Below, in pieces: positions 7,441 through 15,926 of a DNA stretch of 32,285 nt. Numbering within the stretch: position 1 is the stretch's first letter; the number at the start of each line of letters is the position of its first letter. The notes under the pieces are model-generated. The model searched no databases. It was not told where the DNA came from and saw only the letters and a list, made by a program, of their open reading frames with translations. Position numbers and translations under genes: made by a program. This DNA comes from Flavobacteriales bacterium (lineage in GTDB: Bacteria > Bacteroidota > Bacteroidia > Flavobacteriales > Flavobacteriaceae), in the NCBI GenBank assembly GCA_003232435.1, contig QIJL01000567.1, forward strand, positions 1-32,285, given 5' to 3'.

Positions 7441-8296
7441 AATAATTGAACCATTGCAACGGATATTTTTTCAAGACCCACTCCATGCTCTCCGTATATT
7501 CTTTTAACATCCCTTGTGCGTCAAGCTCCTTTGCTTCCGCCGTTCTGGCATAAAGCTGGTAGTTTCTTTTTTTGCCTTTCATTACATAGACAAAAAGAAC
7601 GGGAACTTTCAAGCGCGAAGCCAGTCGAAAAGGGCCCAAAGGAAATTTCGCCGGCGCTCCCATAAATTTTTCGGTCAAGTATTTGCTGCCCGGTAAATAC
7701 CGATCACCGGTAATCACCACCAACCCACCTCTTTCCAAGGCAGCATGAATTTCGAAAATGTGCGACATATCGTCCTTGACCAAAATAAGCTCCAAGCTTG
7801 TGGCCGTGCTCATTTTATCGAGATAGGCACTGATATGTTCTTGTTCGGCCGGGGTGGTAACCATGCTTATTTTCGAAATGGAATATCTGTTCTCTAGAAA
7901 ATAGTGTGAAATCTCAAAATTACCGACGTGACCGCTGATCAATATGCCGCCCTTTTTCTTTTTAAGGAGGGCGTCGATTTTTTCCATTCCGTCATGGGTG
8001 TAATCAAAGGTTTCTTGTAGACCGGTGGATACTGTTACCCTGTCGCTCAATGTTTGACCCAGCTTATAATAATTTTTGTAAATACTGATAATACTCTTGA
8101 ATCTTGAATACCCAAGCCTTTTTCTGAAGTATTGATAAACGGCCTTTGAGCCTCGCCATGAAAATAAAAAGTAGTAAAGTACAATGGTGTGAAGAAGTAG
8201 ATAAGCACCGTTGACACCAAAATTTTTGAGAACGAAAATATAGATTTTGTACCCTAAAAGTGTTCCTTTAGATTTTCCTTCCCATTCGGTGGCCAT
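7415..8296 (-). CDS. LpxL/HtrB-like lipid acyltransferase
   Basis: A 293-residue protein with the HX4(D/E) active-site motif, HVGNFE (His123 to Glu128), preceded by GGILISG. A hydrophobic stretch (YLLLHTIVLYYFLFSW, about 32-47) can anchor it at the inner face of the membrane. Further family features are GGLVVITGDRYLPGSKYL and FPLGPFRLASRLKVPVLFVYV, which match the lysophospholipid/lipid A acyltransferase layout. In aryl polyene and flexirubin clusters such enzymes are thought to move the product from ACP to a membrane lipid; here that is inferred. It follows the ACP gene by 23 bases. Confidence 0.82.
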   Translation of the reverse strand: MATEWEGKSKGTLLGYKIYIFVLKNFGVNGAYLLLHTIVLYYFLFSWRGSKAVYQYFRKRLGYSRFKSIISIYKNYYKLGQTLSDRVTVSTGLQETFDYTHDGMEKIDALLKKKKGGILISGHVGNFEISHYFLENRYSISKISMVTTPAEQEHISAYLDKMSTATSLELILVKDDMSHIFEIHAALERGGLVVITGDRYLPGSKYLTEKFMGAPAKFPLGPFRLASRLKVPVLFVYVMKGKKRNYQLYARTAEAKELDAQGMLKEYTESMEWVLKKYPLQWFNYFDFWEDYS

Positions 8297-8319
8297 TCAT
8301 TGTTGGTTGTTGGTAGTGT

Positions 8320-8562
8320 TCAGGCGAGCTTTCGTTCGATAAGATCATAAAAGTCTTGTAGGGTCATAATATTGACAAAGTCTTCGCCTACCAATTTTAC
8401 CCCGAAATTGCTCTCTACTGCGACGACAAGATCAACAAAGTCTAAGCTATCAAGCTCCAAAGCATCTTTTAAATTGGCTTCGGGAGCAATCTCTTCTTCG
8501 TCAACTTCAAATTCATCAATAAGAAAGTCGTTTATTTTTTCAACTATAACTTCTTTGGTCAT
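8320..8562 (-). CDS. Acyl carrier protein
   Basis: An 80-residue acidic protein with the phosphopantetheine attachment site ELDSLDFVDLV (Ser39). It would carry the growing aryl polyene or resorcinol chain. The gene sits six bases after the ketosynthase stop and just before the acyltransferase, consistent with a dedicated carrier. The DSLDFVDL surroundings differ from the DSLDTVEL of typical housekeeping AcpP. Confidence 0.9.
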   Translation of the reverse strand: MTKEVIVEKINDFLIDEFEVDEEEIAPEANLKDALELDSLDFVDLVVAVESNFGVKLVGEDFVNIMTLQDFYDLIERKLA

Positions 8563-8568
8563 CTTTCG

Positions 8569-9786
8569 CTAGTACTTTTTAATAATCAAAGCCGAGTTTG
8601 TACCGCCAAACCCGAATGAATTGGACAAAAATACGTCAATTTTTTTATCAATTGTTTGCTTGGCGATGTTTAATTTGGCTGAATCTTCATCTGGTTTTTC
8701 CAAATTTATGTTAGGTGCCACAAAAGAATGTTGCATCATCAGCATTGAATAGACGACCTCGCTTGCACCGGCCATCCAACACTCGTGACCGGTCATCGAT
8801 TTCGTAGAACTTACAAGCGGATCGTTCTTGCCAAAAACTTCATAAATGGCTTTCGCTTCGTTGGCATCACCTACTGGGGTCGAGGTGGCATGGGCGTTGA
8901 CATAATCGATGGCCGAAGCATCCACTTTTGCATCTTCCAAAGCCCTGTTCATCGCCCGCGACGGACCTTCGGCATTGGGTGTGGAAATATGTTCGCCATT
9001 TGATGAAAAACCGTAGCCGATGACTTCTCCCAATATGGGCGCATTTCGTGCGATTGCCGATTCATAACTTTCCAGAATAACGGATGCACCGCCGCCGCTT
9101 GGGACCAATCCGTCGCGATCTTTGTCGAACGGTTTTGATGCTTTTTCTGGATTTTCAATATTGACTGCAAACACTCCAAGTCCATCGAAACTGCCCATTG
9201 CTAAATAATTGATTTCCTGCGCTCCTCCTGCAATGATGCAATCTTGAAGACCGCTCTTGATCAAATGATAGGCCATGCCGATGGAATGCGAGCCACTGGC
9301 GCAGGCGGCACTTATGGTAAAATTGACACCTTTCAATTTGAAAAGAGTGGCAAGGTTCATCGTAACGGTCGAATTCATTGCCTTGAATATGGCACCTGAA
9401 CCAACAAGGGTAGTATCGCCTTTCTCTTTAATGATATCCACCGATTCTATAGTAGATTTGGCAGTACTATCGTTTCCATATATAATGCCGACTTCGTTTT
9501 TGTCAAGAAAGTCTTGGTCTATTTTGGCATTTTGCAAAGCTTCAATGGTGGCCATATAAGCGTATTGAGCTTCTTGCCCCATGCTTATACGCTGTCTTCT
9601 AGAAAGCAAGGGCTTCAAATCGGGTTCTGGCACCATTCCCGTCAGGGGAGAACGATAGCCGAAATCTGCCCGTGCTTGATCAAAGACGATTCCTGATTTT
9701 CCTGCATAGAGCGAATCTTTGACCTCATCGAGATTTTTGCCGATACAAGAATAAATGCCCATGCCTGTAATTACTACTCGCTTCAT
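8569..9786 (-). CDS. Beta-ketoacyl-ACP synthase II-like (aryl polyene type)
   Basis: FabF-like ketosynthase of 405 residues. The catalytic Cys162 lies in AACASGSHSIG, His299 in NAHATSTPVGD, Lys329 in SSTKSM and the second His334 in TGHECWMAGASE. In housekeeping FabF the last motif is usually GHLLGAAG; the GHxxWMAGASE form is one I associate with aryl polyene/flexirubin ketosynthases. It elongates the ACP-bound chain with malonyl units. An intact Cys marks it as a catalytic subunit; no Cys-less chain-length-factor partner occurs in the window. Confidence 0.88.
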   Translation of the reverse strand: MKRVVITGMGIYSCIGKNLDEVKDSLYAGKSGIVFDQARADFGYRSPLTGMVPEPDLKPLLSRRQRISMGQEAQYAYMATIEALQNAKIDQDFLDKNEVGIIYGNDSTAKSTIESVDIIKEKGDTTLVGSGAIFKAMNSTVTMNLATLFKLKGVNFTISAACASGSHSIGMAYHLIKSGLQDCIIAGGAQEINYLAMGSFDGLGVFAVNIENPEKASKPFDKDRDGLVPSGGGASVILESYESAIARNAPILGEVIGYGFSSNGEHISTPNAEGPSRAMNRALEDAKVDASAIDYVNAHATSTPVGDANEAKAIYEVFGKNDPLVSSTKSMTGHECWMAGASEVVYSMLMMQHSFVAPNINLEKPDEDSAKLNIAKQTIDKKIDVFLSNSFGFGGTNSALIIKKY

Positions 9787-9958
9787 AATTCATTTGTCGA
9801 TTTTGGTAGGATAACCTAAAGTAAGAAAGTTTCAGTTTTTTGCTTTGCAAAATTGCAAAATATCGGTTAGATGGCACGCAGATGACGCTGATTATTATGA
9901 TAACTGAAGATTTTATCTGCGATAATCTGCCCGATCTGCGTTATCAGCGTTCCGTTTT
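9787..9958. repeat. Intergenic repeat inside the pigment operon
   Basis: The gap between the reductase and ketosynthase genes is much wider than others in the cluster. It contains CACGCAGATGACGCTGATTA and, about 45 bases on, ATCTGCGATAATCTGCCCG and ATCTGCGTTATCAGCGTTC. The words ATCTGCG and CGCAGAT alternate on both strands, so the RNA could fold. I take it for a dispersed repeat; no ORF is visible. Confidence 0.5.
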
Positions 9959-10714
9959 TTAAGAATATATACCCCCGTTGATGTTAATTACCTCTCCGGT
10001 AATATATGAAGACTTATCGGATGCCAAAAAAGACACCACATGGGCAACTTCTTCGGCCGTTCCGAATCTGTTGGCAGGGATGATCTTTTTCAATTCTTTT
10101 TCGTCTAGTTCGGCGGTCATGTCGCTTTTAATAAAGCCAGGCGCGACCGCATTTACCGTGACGTTTCTTTTGGCGACTTCTTGTGCAAGAGCCTTGGTCG
10201 CCCCAATGACTGCGCCTTTGGCCGCGGAATAATTTGTCTGCCCCGGAGTACCCTTGAGACCGGAAACCGAAACCATATTAATGATTCGGCCATATTTATT
10301 GACCAATAATTTTTGGATCAGGGTATTGGTCACGTTATAAAATCCGTTGAGGCTGGTATCGATGACCTTCGACCAGTCTTCTAGGGGCATCCACATAAAA
10401 AGCCCGTCTTTTGTGATTCCAGCGTTGTTTACAATCACTTCGATGACAGCATCCTTGTTTTTGTCATGCCAAGATTCCAAAATAGATTTTACCCCATCGC
10501 CATCGACAACATTGAATTGTAACAACTCTCCTTTTCCCCCGGCTTCCTCAACTAATTTCAAGGTTTCCTCTGCAGCTTCCTTGTTACTGTTATAGTTGAT
10601 CAAAAGGCCATAATCCAAATCTTTTGCTAACTGGAGACAAACGGCTCGACCGATACCTCGAGAGCCACCTGTAACTAATGCGTATTTTTGCTTTTCTATT
10701 TTTTTATCCTCCAT
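9959..10714 (-). CDS. 3-oxoacyl-ACP reductase, FabG-like
   Basis: Short-chain dehydrogenase of 251 residues: NADP-binding TGGSRGIG near residue 16, NNAG (VIVNNAGITKDGLF), active-site Ser in MVSVSGLKG and Tyr/Lys in TNYSAAKGAV, and a C-terminal TGEVININGG. It reduces the 3-ketoacyl-ACP made by the ketosynthase before dehydration. The setting makes a pigment-specific reductase more likely than housekeeping FabG. The first residues (MEDKKIEKQKYAL) are a charged tail before the Rossmann strand. Confidence 0.88.
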   Translation of the reverse strand: MEDKKIEKQKYALVTGGSRGIGRAVCLQLAKDLDYGLLINYNSNKEAAEETLKLVEEAGGKGELLQFNVVDGDGVKSILESWHDKNKDAVIEVIVNNAGITKDGLFMWMPLEDWSKVIDTSLNGFYNVTNTLIQKLLVNKYGRIINMVSVSGLKGTPGQTNYSAAKGAVIGATKALAQEVAKRNVTVNAVAPGFIKSDMTAELDEKELKKIIPANRFGTAEEVAHVVSFLASDKSSYITGEVININGGIYS

Positions 10715-10733
10715 TAGATATCATTCCAACGAA

Positions 10734-11832
10734 CTAATTGGCATCAGCAAAGTTCTCCGCATTTTTGTACCACTTGTTGCCTAAGAGTTCTCCTTTCGTA
10801 TTAATAAAACCCCAACCTTTTTTGGTCTTGACCCTTGCGAGACCATTGATAAAACCTTTTTCGGCATTCTTTTTAAGAAAAGAAAATCCTGCGGAAATAT
10901 CATATTCCATGGGAATTACGAGTTTGCCGGACTTATCGATAAACCCCCATAACTTCTCTTTCACAGGCGCAAGGCCATCGGCCGAAAATGTTTCTGCATC
11001 CTTATATTCGAAATCGATGACTTGTTCTCCTTTTTCATTGATATAGCCCCATTTTTTGTCCTTGAGCACTGGTGCCAATCCATTTGAAAAAGCACGGACC
11101 TTGTCAAAGGAAGGCTCGATTACCCATTCGCCTTTATTATTGATGAAACCTATTTTTTCATCTTTTTGTGCATAGGTTAGGTCTGAACTTGCCTTGAAAT
11201 CCCAGATTTTTGTCGCATCGGAAACCGGAGTGAACCTTCCGTTGACAAAAACCCCGAAATCGGATCCCTTTTTCCCCCAAACACCGTTAGTGTTATAGGT
11301 TCCGACTTCTTCATATTCAGCAGGAATAACAACTTCCCCTTTTGCATTGATCAGCCCCCAAAGCTCTCCCTTTCGAATTTTGGCATGCCCGTCCCAGAAC
11401 TTTTTGACGGTTTCATGGGTCGGTTCGAGAATAAGTTTTCCGTCTCCTATATAATGCAACACCCTCTTCAAAATCGAAATATTTATCGGGAGGGTCGACC
11501 TCCAAAACCTCGCCCGAAGTTTTGATATAATTCCATTGATCATCCTTGAAAACCAAGGCCAATCCTGAATTAAAGGCCTTGACTTTGTCATATTGCGGTT
11601 CGATGGCCCATTTTCCGGAGGTATCGATAAATCCCCATTTTTTGCCATCTTGGGCAGCGGCCAGTCCATTTGAAAAACTTGCGGCTTTTTTGAAGTCTGT
11701 CTGTAAAACATAGCTGCCGGAGGTATCGATATACCTGACCTTGCCATCCTCTACGACTTTTGCCAATTCTTGGGCATACGATGAAATGATGCCAAGCACT
11801 AAACATAAAATAAGAGTAATTTTGATTTTCAT
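10734..11832 (-). pseudogene. WG-repeat protein gene, frameshifted
   Basis: Two reading frames together make one secreted WG-repeat protein. The first begins at ATG 11832 with a signal peptide (MKIKITLILCLVLGIISSYA) and has repeats such as KKWGFIDTSGKW and QWNYIKTSGE. It goes out of frame near 11447-11465 and stops at 11413. The second frame continues from YIGDGKLILEPTHE with further repeats (LWGLINAKGEVVIP, KIGFINNKGEWVIEP, KKWGYINEKGEQVI, LWGFIDKSGKLVIP) to the stop at 10734. WG repeats form beta-rich surface domains of unclear function. The frameshift would truncate the product to about 139 residues unless it is a sequencing error. The gene lies 20 bases before the reductase gene, inside the pigment operon. 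Confidence 0.8.
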
Positions 11833-12239
11833 ATCGCTAGTATTTAAAATAATTATCTGTTTTTCAAAGGTTGGATTAGAAAACATTAGTGTCCGATAAA
11901 AGATATAAGACCGCTTACTTCGACAAGCTCAGCACAGGCCGCTTTAAGACGCAAGAATCAAGACTTGATCGTAGCTATCAGATAAACAATGCTTTAAATT
12001 ATGATAAATTTTAGTGGAAATGTAAATTTAAAAAAGCAAAAAAGCAAGGTGTGTCCTTTTCAAAATCACTCGATCTATTGCTGCATATCGTTTTCAGGCA
12101 TTATTGTGAATTTTAATCGGACAACAATGATTAGAAAATAGAATAGAGATAAGAGAAGGTAGCCTTCTTCTTTCTAGGTTTTGCAATCGCTTAAAGTCTA
12201 TTTTCTTTATTCTATTCTCCTTTTTCTATGTCTCTTTTT
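11833..12239. other. Intergenic stretch without a recognisable gene
   Basis: About 400 bases between the lyase stop and the WG-repeat gene start. It holds CTTCGACAAGCTCAGCAC near 11918, a phrase that I associate with dispersed repeats in flavobacterial genomes, an AT-rich run, and complementary words AGAAAATAG (12133-12141) and CTATTTTCT (12198-12206). Those words could form a weak stem downstream of the lyase gene. No ORF of interest is visible. Confidence 0.5.
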
Positions 12240-13772
12240 TTAGCTGTTCTTATGGTTAGTGATAAAATCCTTCACTTGGTTAACATAAGGGTACATGATC
12301 AAGTCTTCTTTGAACGGGGGAACGATTTTTCGAACGGCATCATACATGTTTTTGGTCTTGGTGGAAACCTTATCCTGCACTTTTAAATATTCAATTGCCT
12401 GAACAACGGTAATCATCTCTATCGCGATAACTTCAAAGGCATTTTCAATAACCTTCTTGGTAATAAGTGCAGCGTTCGCGCCCATACTCACGATATCTTG
12501 GTTATCGTTGTTATTGGGGATACTATGCACATACATTGGGTTCGACAGCATTTGATTCTCTGCCGTGGTCGAAGTGGCCGTAAATTGAACGCCTTGCATA
12601 CCGAAGTTCAACCCTAAAGTACCTAAATTGACAAATGGCGGTAAAATATCGTTCAGTTTTGAATTCAATAAATAATTCAACTGGCGTTCCGCCAACATGC
12701 TCATTTTCGTAACGACGATTTTAAGTTTGTCCATTTCCAAGGAAACATAGTCGCCGTGAAAATTTCCCCCGTGGTACACATGTTTTTTCTCAACGTTCAC
12801 GATGGGGTTGTCATTGGCCGAATTTACCTCTTGAATCAAAATGCGTTCGACTTCATTCAAAGTATCTAGGACCGGGCCAAGAATCTGGGGTACGCATCGC
12901 AAGGAATAATACTCCTGAACTTTTTCCTCAAATACCGATACACCACCATTGGTGTCGGTGTAAAGATGGTGTTCGCGCTTGCGCGTCAAGCTACTGTCGT
13001 TCAAATGACTGCGCATCGATCGGGCTATTTCCCGCTGCCCATGGTGCTTTTTTGTTTCGTTAAGATCAGATGAAAGATGATCATCGTAAGCCTGCACAAT
13101 TTCATTTATTGCAGAGGAGCAACTGATCATCCATTCGAGAAGCCTTCTTGTATAGATGGCATTGACAATACCGATACCGGTCATTACCGAGGTGCCATTG
13201 ATAAGGCCAAGCCCCTCGCGTAGCTCGACGTGGATGGGCTCGATTCCTTCAATTTCAAAAACCTCTTTTGTCGGTCTTCGATCACCTTTATAAAATACCT
13301 CGCCCTCGCCGATAAGCACTAGGGCCAGATGCGCCAATTGTACAAGATCGCCACTCGCACCCACCCCACCATGTTCATAAATAAGCGGTACGATATCTTT
13401 ATTGATCAAAGATGCCATAACCTCGATTACAGAGGTGTGCACCCCTGAATAGCCCAGACTAAGCGTATTCAAACGGGCCAACATGGCTGCTTTGACATAT
13501 TTAGGCGGAATAGGATTGCCCGTACCCGAAGCGTGGCTTCGAATTAGATTGTACTGTAATTGTACGGTCTGCGAATCCTTTATTTTGTATTGGGCCATGG
13601 GCCCGAAGCCCGTATTGACGCCATAAATGACTTTATTCTTAGAAAATTCTTTTAAGAAATCGAAACTCTCCTGTACGGTTTGAATTACCTTGTCATCAAC
13701 AGATACTTTTTCCTCATCGAAAATTATTCTGTAAAAATCCGTTATTTCTAACCTTCCCTTAATTTGTGGCAT
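12240..13772 (-). CDS. tal: Aromatic amino acid ammonia-lyase, probable tyrosine ammonia-lyase
   Basis: A 510-residue HAL/PAL/TAL-family enzyme. The MIO cofactor forms from Ala139-Ser140-Gly141 (GGVGASGDLVQLAHLAL); Tyr50 in YGVNTGFG is the catalytic base region. The selectivity position reads RSHASGTG (Ser79-His80), like histidase. However, the whole segment LQYNLIRSH is the same as in the characterised F. johnsoniae tyrosine ammonia-lyase, recalled from memory, and so is most of the C-terminal half (VNLGTLGLNFGMQGVQFTATSTTAENQMLSNP). Tyrosine to 4-coumarate, the aryl starter of flexirubin, is therefore the likely reaction. No histidine-degradation genes are nearby. It is divergent from the FAD enzyme gene across a 118-base gap. 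Confidence 0.88.
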   Translation of the reverse strand: MPQIKGRLEITDFYRIIFDEEKVSVDDKVIQTVQESFDFLKEFSKNKVIYGVNTGFGPMAQYKIKDSQTVQLQYNLIRSHASGTGNPIPPKYVKAAMLARLNTLSLGYSGVHTSVIEVMASLINKDIVPLIYEHGGVGASGDLVQLAHLALVLIGEGEVFYKGDRRPTKEVFEIEGIEPIHVELREGLGLINGTSVMTGIGIVNAIYTRRLLEWMISCSSAINEIVQAYDDHLSSDLNETKKHHGQREIARSMRSHLNDSSLTRKREHHLYTDTNGGVSVFEEKVQEYYSLRCVPQILGPVLDTLNEVERILIQEVNSANDNPIVNVEKKHVYHGGNFHGDYVSLEMDKLKIVVTKMSMLAERQLNYLLNSKLNDILPPFVNLGTLGLNFGMQGVQFTATSTTAENQMLSNPMYVHSIPNNNDNQDIVSMGANAALITKKVIENAFEVIAIEMITVVQAIEYLKVQDKVSTKTKNMYDAVRKIVPPFKEDLIMYPYVNQVKDFITNHKNS

Positions 13773-13845
13773 CTATGGTTGATTCTGTCAGGTATATGCA
13801 ATACCTTAGTAAACAAGTTCGAATAAAAATAAGCAAATCGATCGG

Positions 13846-13853
13846 CAAATTTA
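13846..13853 (-). promoter_or_regulatory. Candidate -7 element for the ammonia-lyase gene
   Basis: On the minus strand TAAATTTG matches the Bacteroidetes sigma-A consensus TAnnTTTG, 73 bases before the lyase ATG in the divergent gap. No clear TTG -33 box is seen at the usual distance, so the call is weak. Confidence 0.3.
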
Positions 13854-13890
13854 AGATAATTGACGGATTGACGAAGCTAATAGACTAAAT

Positions 13891-15135
13891 ATGCGTATGC
13901 CGGAAAATGTCGACGTTTTGATTATCGGTGCAGGCCCTTCAGGTTGTGTTGCCGCTTCATATCTGCACAACGAGGGATTTTCAATAAAAGTAGTCGAAAA
14001 AAACAAGTTTCCAAGATTTGTCATCGGGGAAAGTCTGATACCAAGATGTATGGATCATTTTGAGGCCGTTGGATTGTTGGATTGTCTCAAGGAAAAAAAC
14101 TTCGAAATTAAAAAAGGCGCACGTTTCATGCAAGGCCCTGTCGTCTGTGAGTTCGATTTTAGCAAAAAGCATACCGATGGATGGGATTGGACGTACCAAG
14201 TACCAAGGGCCGATTTCGATAAAACCTTGACAGATGAATTACAGCGCAGGGGAGTAGATATCGATTTTGAAAAGGAAGTCATAGCCGTGCAATTTTCAGG
14301 AGGTGTTTCTCAAACTACAATTAGAGATCTTGAAGGGAAAGAATCTACGATAACCGCAAAATATATCATCGATTCCAGCGGATATGGTAGGGTGCTGCCC
14401 AGGTTGTTGGATTTGGACAAACCTTCCGAACTCGGAAAGCATTCCTCAATATTCACCCATGTGAAGGATGTCAGAAGGCCCGAAGGCTGGGATGGCCATC
14501 GAATTACTTTTGATATTGTGAGTACTTCTACCTGGTTGTGGGTCATTCCTTTTTCAAACGGATATACCAGTATCGGTTATGTAGGGCCAACGGAATATCT
14601 AGAATCTTTCGAAGGGAGTAATGAAGAACGGCTGCGTGAAATGATGAAACTTTCTGACTATTATGTAGATCGTTTCAAAGATCTGCCCTATGAATTCGAC
14701 CCCAGAATAATCAAGAATTACTCAAAATCGGTAAAACAACTTTACGGAAAAGGTTATGTGCTGACCGGAAACAGCGCCGAGTTTCTAGACCCCGTTTTTT
14801 CGTCGGGAGTTACCTTTGCCACCGAATCGGCACATTTGGGCGCGCAGCTTATTGCAAAAGAACTTCGAAACGAAGAGGTCGATTGGGAAGTCGATTACAC
14901 CCGATACATTTTAGAAGGGGTAAATGTTTTTGCCACTTATATAAAAGAATGGTATACGGGGAATCTTCAAAAAATATTCTTTAGCGGATCGGAAAACCCG
15001 GTAATCAAAAGTCAAATATGTGCTGTGTTGGCAGGCTATGTTTGGGATAAGAGCAATCCGTTTGTGAAGAACCACGATCGCTTGGTCAAAACGGTGGCCC
15101 ACATAACGGATCTTGAAAAAGAGATGCCCGAATAA
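13891..15135 (+). CDS. FAD-dependent oxidoreductase, halogenase/monooxygenase-like
   Basis: A 414-residue flavoprotein with an N-terminal dinucleotide fold (VLIIGAGPSGCVAASYL, GAGPSG at 13-18) and a GES motif (FVIGESLIPRC, 46-48). A KKGARF stretch at 74-79 sits where flavin-dependent halogenases carry KxGA with the active-site Lys. STWLWVIP (213-220) resembles the GWxWxIP motif of that group with Gly replaced. FLDPVFSSGVTFA is the typical FAD-binding segment near residue 296. It could chlorinate or hydroxylate the aromatic head of the pigment; a geranylgeranyl-reductase-like role is the alternative. It starts at ATG 13891; an in-frame ATG two codons on is also possible. It is transcribed away from the lyase gene and ends at a hairpin terminator. 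Confidence 0.8.
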   Translation: MRMPENVDVLIIGAGPSGCVAASYLHNEGFSIKVVEKNKFPRFVIGESLIPRCMDHFEAVGLLDCLKEKNFEIKKGARFMQGPVVCEFDFSKKHTDGWDWTYQVPRADFDKTLTDELQRRGVDIDFEKEVIAVQFSGGVSQTTIRDLEGKESTITAKYIIDSSGYGRVLPRLLDLDKPSELGKHSSIFTHVKDVRRPEGWDGHRITFDIVSTSTWLWVIPFSNGYTSIGYVGPTEYLESFEGSNEERLREMMKLSDYYVDRFKDLPYEFDPRIIKNYSKSVKQLYGKGYVLTGNSAEFLDPVFSSGVTFATESAHLGAQLIAKELRNEEVDWEVDYTRYILEGVNVFATYIKEWYTGNLQKIFFSGSENPVIKSQICAVLAGYVWDKSNPFVKNHDRLVKTVAHITDLEKEMPE

Positions 15136-15139
15136 GTTG

Positions 15140-15167
15140 CCTAGTGTCGACACGACACTAGGTTTTT
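15140..15167 (+). terminator. Intrinsic terminator between convergent genes
   Basis: A perfect 10-bp stem, CCTAGTGTCG-ACA-CGACACTAGG, is followed by TTTTT, four bases after the stop of the FAD enzyme gene. The convergent gene's TAG stop lies within the right arm. The T-run is only on the plus-strand side, so it mainly ends the plus-strand transcript. Confidence 0.88.
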
Positions 15168-15754
15168 CTACAAAAGAATTTGGCCGACCAGCGACCTAGT
15201 TCGCCGAATGCCGTGGTCACTTTCTCAAATTCATCGCCGTCGGCAATTCCATGAATTTGTAGGGGCTTTGTAGAGAACAAAAGTGTTTCAAGGTTGTCAG
15301 TTCGATAGATTTCATAGGTAACTTCCAATTCCGCCTTTTGATGCCATAAGACGATATCTTTCCCGGGGTCGATGAACAAGACTTTTACTACCATTGTGTG
15401 GTCGGCCTCCTGATAATTTCTTGAAACCGTAACATGTCTATCCTCCAAACGAAAATCATTGAACTCCTTGATGAAGGTCGGCTCATACCGGTTCGCCCGG
15501 TTTTTAAACCACAATTCCTTAAACTCTTCTCCGGATCCGGCTTTTTTGTTTTCCCTTTTATTGACTTGAAATTCAAGAAATTCCTTTTCGGAATTGAACT
15601 TATGCACTTCAAGATCTGAAGGATATTCAAAAATAATCTTATATTGCTTGACACCAATAATACTATCGATGCTGCCTTTGTCGGCCTCGAATTTCTGACC
15701 AAAGGCCGAACAGGAAATGAATAGTGCTGCTATAATGAAAAGTTGTTTGGTCAT
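15158..15754 (-). CDS. Secreted protein of unknown function, paralogue 1
   Basis: A 198-residue protein with a cleavable signal peptide (MTKQLFIIAALFISCSAFGQ). The mature part starts KFEADKGSIDSIIGVKQYKIIFEY and shares its layout with the next gene: an early K-G-x-x-D/F-I-x-G-x-K block, a GSGEEFKELW / GKGETWEKGW segment, an APKF-like stretch and a C-terminal strand-rich half ending in a reference to relatedness of function only by position. I do not recognise the family. Export to the periplasm or outer membrane is the only firm statement. Confidence 0.75.
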   Translation of the reverse strand: MTKQLFIIAALFISCSAFGQKFEADKGSIDSIIGVKQYKIIFEYPSDLEVHKFNSEKEFLEFQVNKRENKKAGSGEEFKELWFKNRANRYEPTFIKEFNDFRLEDRHVTVSRNYQEADHTMVVKVLFIDPGKDIVLWHQKAELEVTYEIYRTDNLETLLFSTKPLQIHGIADGDEFEKVTTAFGELGRWSAKFFCRKT

Positions 15755-15926
15755 TTCGCTGAAAATTAGTGGGGATGCAATCTAAACCATTTTTGAAAAT
15801 CCCCCAAAATAAAACCTGTCAGCCGACGGGCAGGTTCCAAAATCCCGTTTTTCGGACATTGGAATTTAATGAAATTTTTTAAAATTCTCTTTCTTTTTTA
15901 AAAGCGCTTCTGTCAGAGTGCCTAAT
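15755..15926. repeat. Short intergenic gap with a REP-like hairpin
   Basis: AACCTGTCAGCCGACGGGCAGGTT near 15808-15832 forms a stem of the same GC-rich type seen at 2911 and 27618. Nothing else is recognised. Confidence 0.5.

Noticed and set aside
12240-13772. Call as histidine ammonia-lyase (HutH) from the Ser-His pair
   Set aside because: The overall sequence follows the Flavobacterium tyrosine ammonia-lyase and the setting is a pigment cluster with no hut genes.
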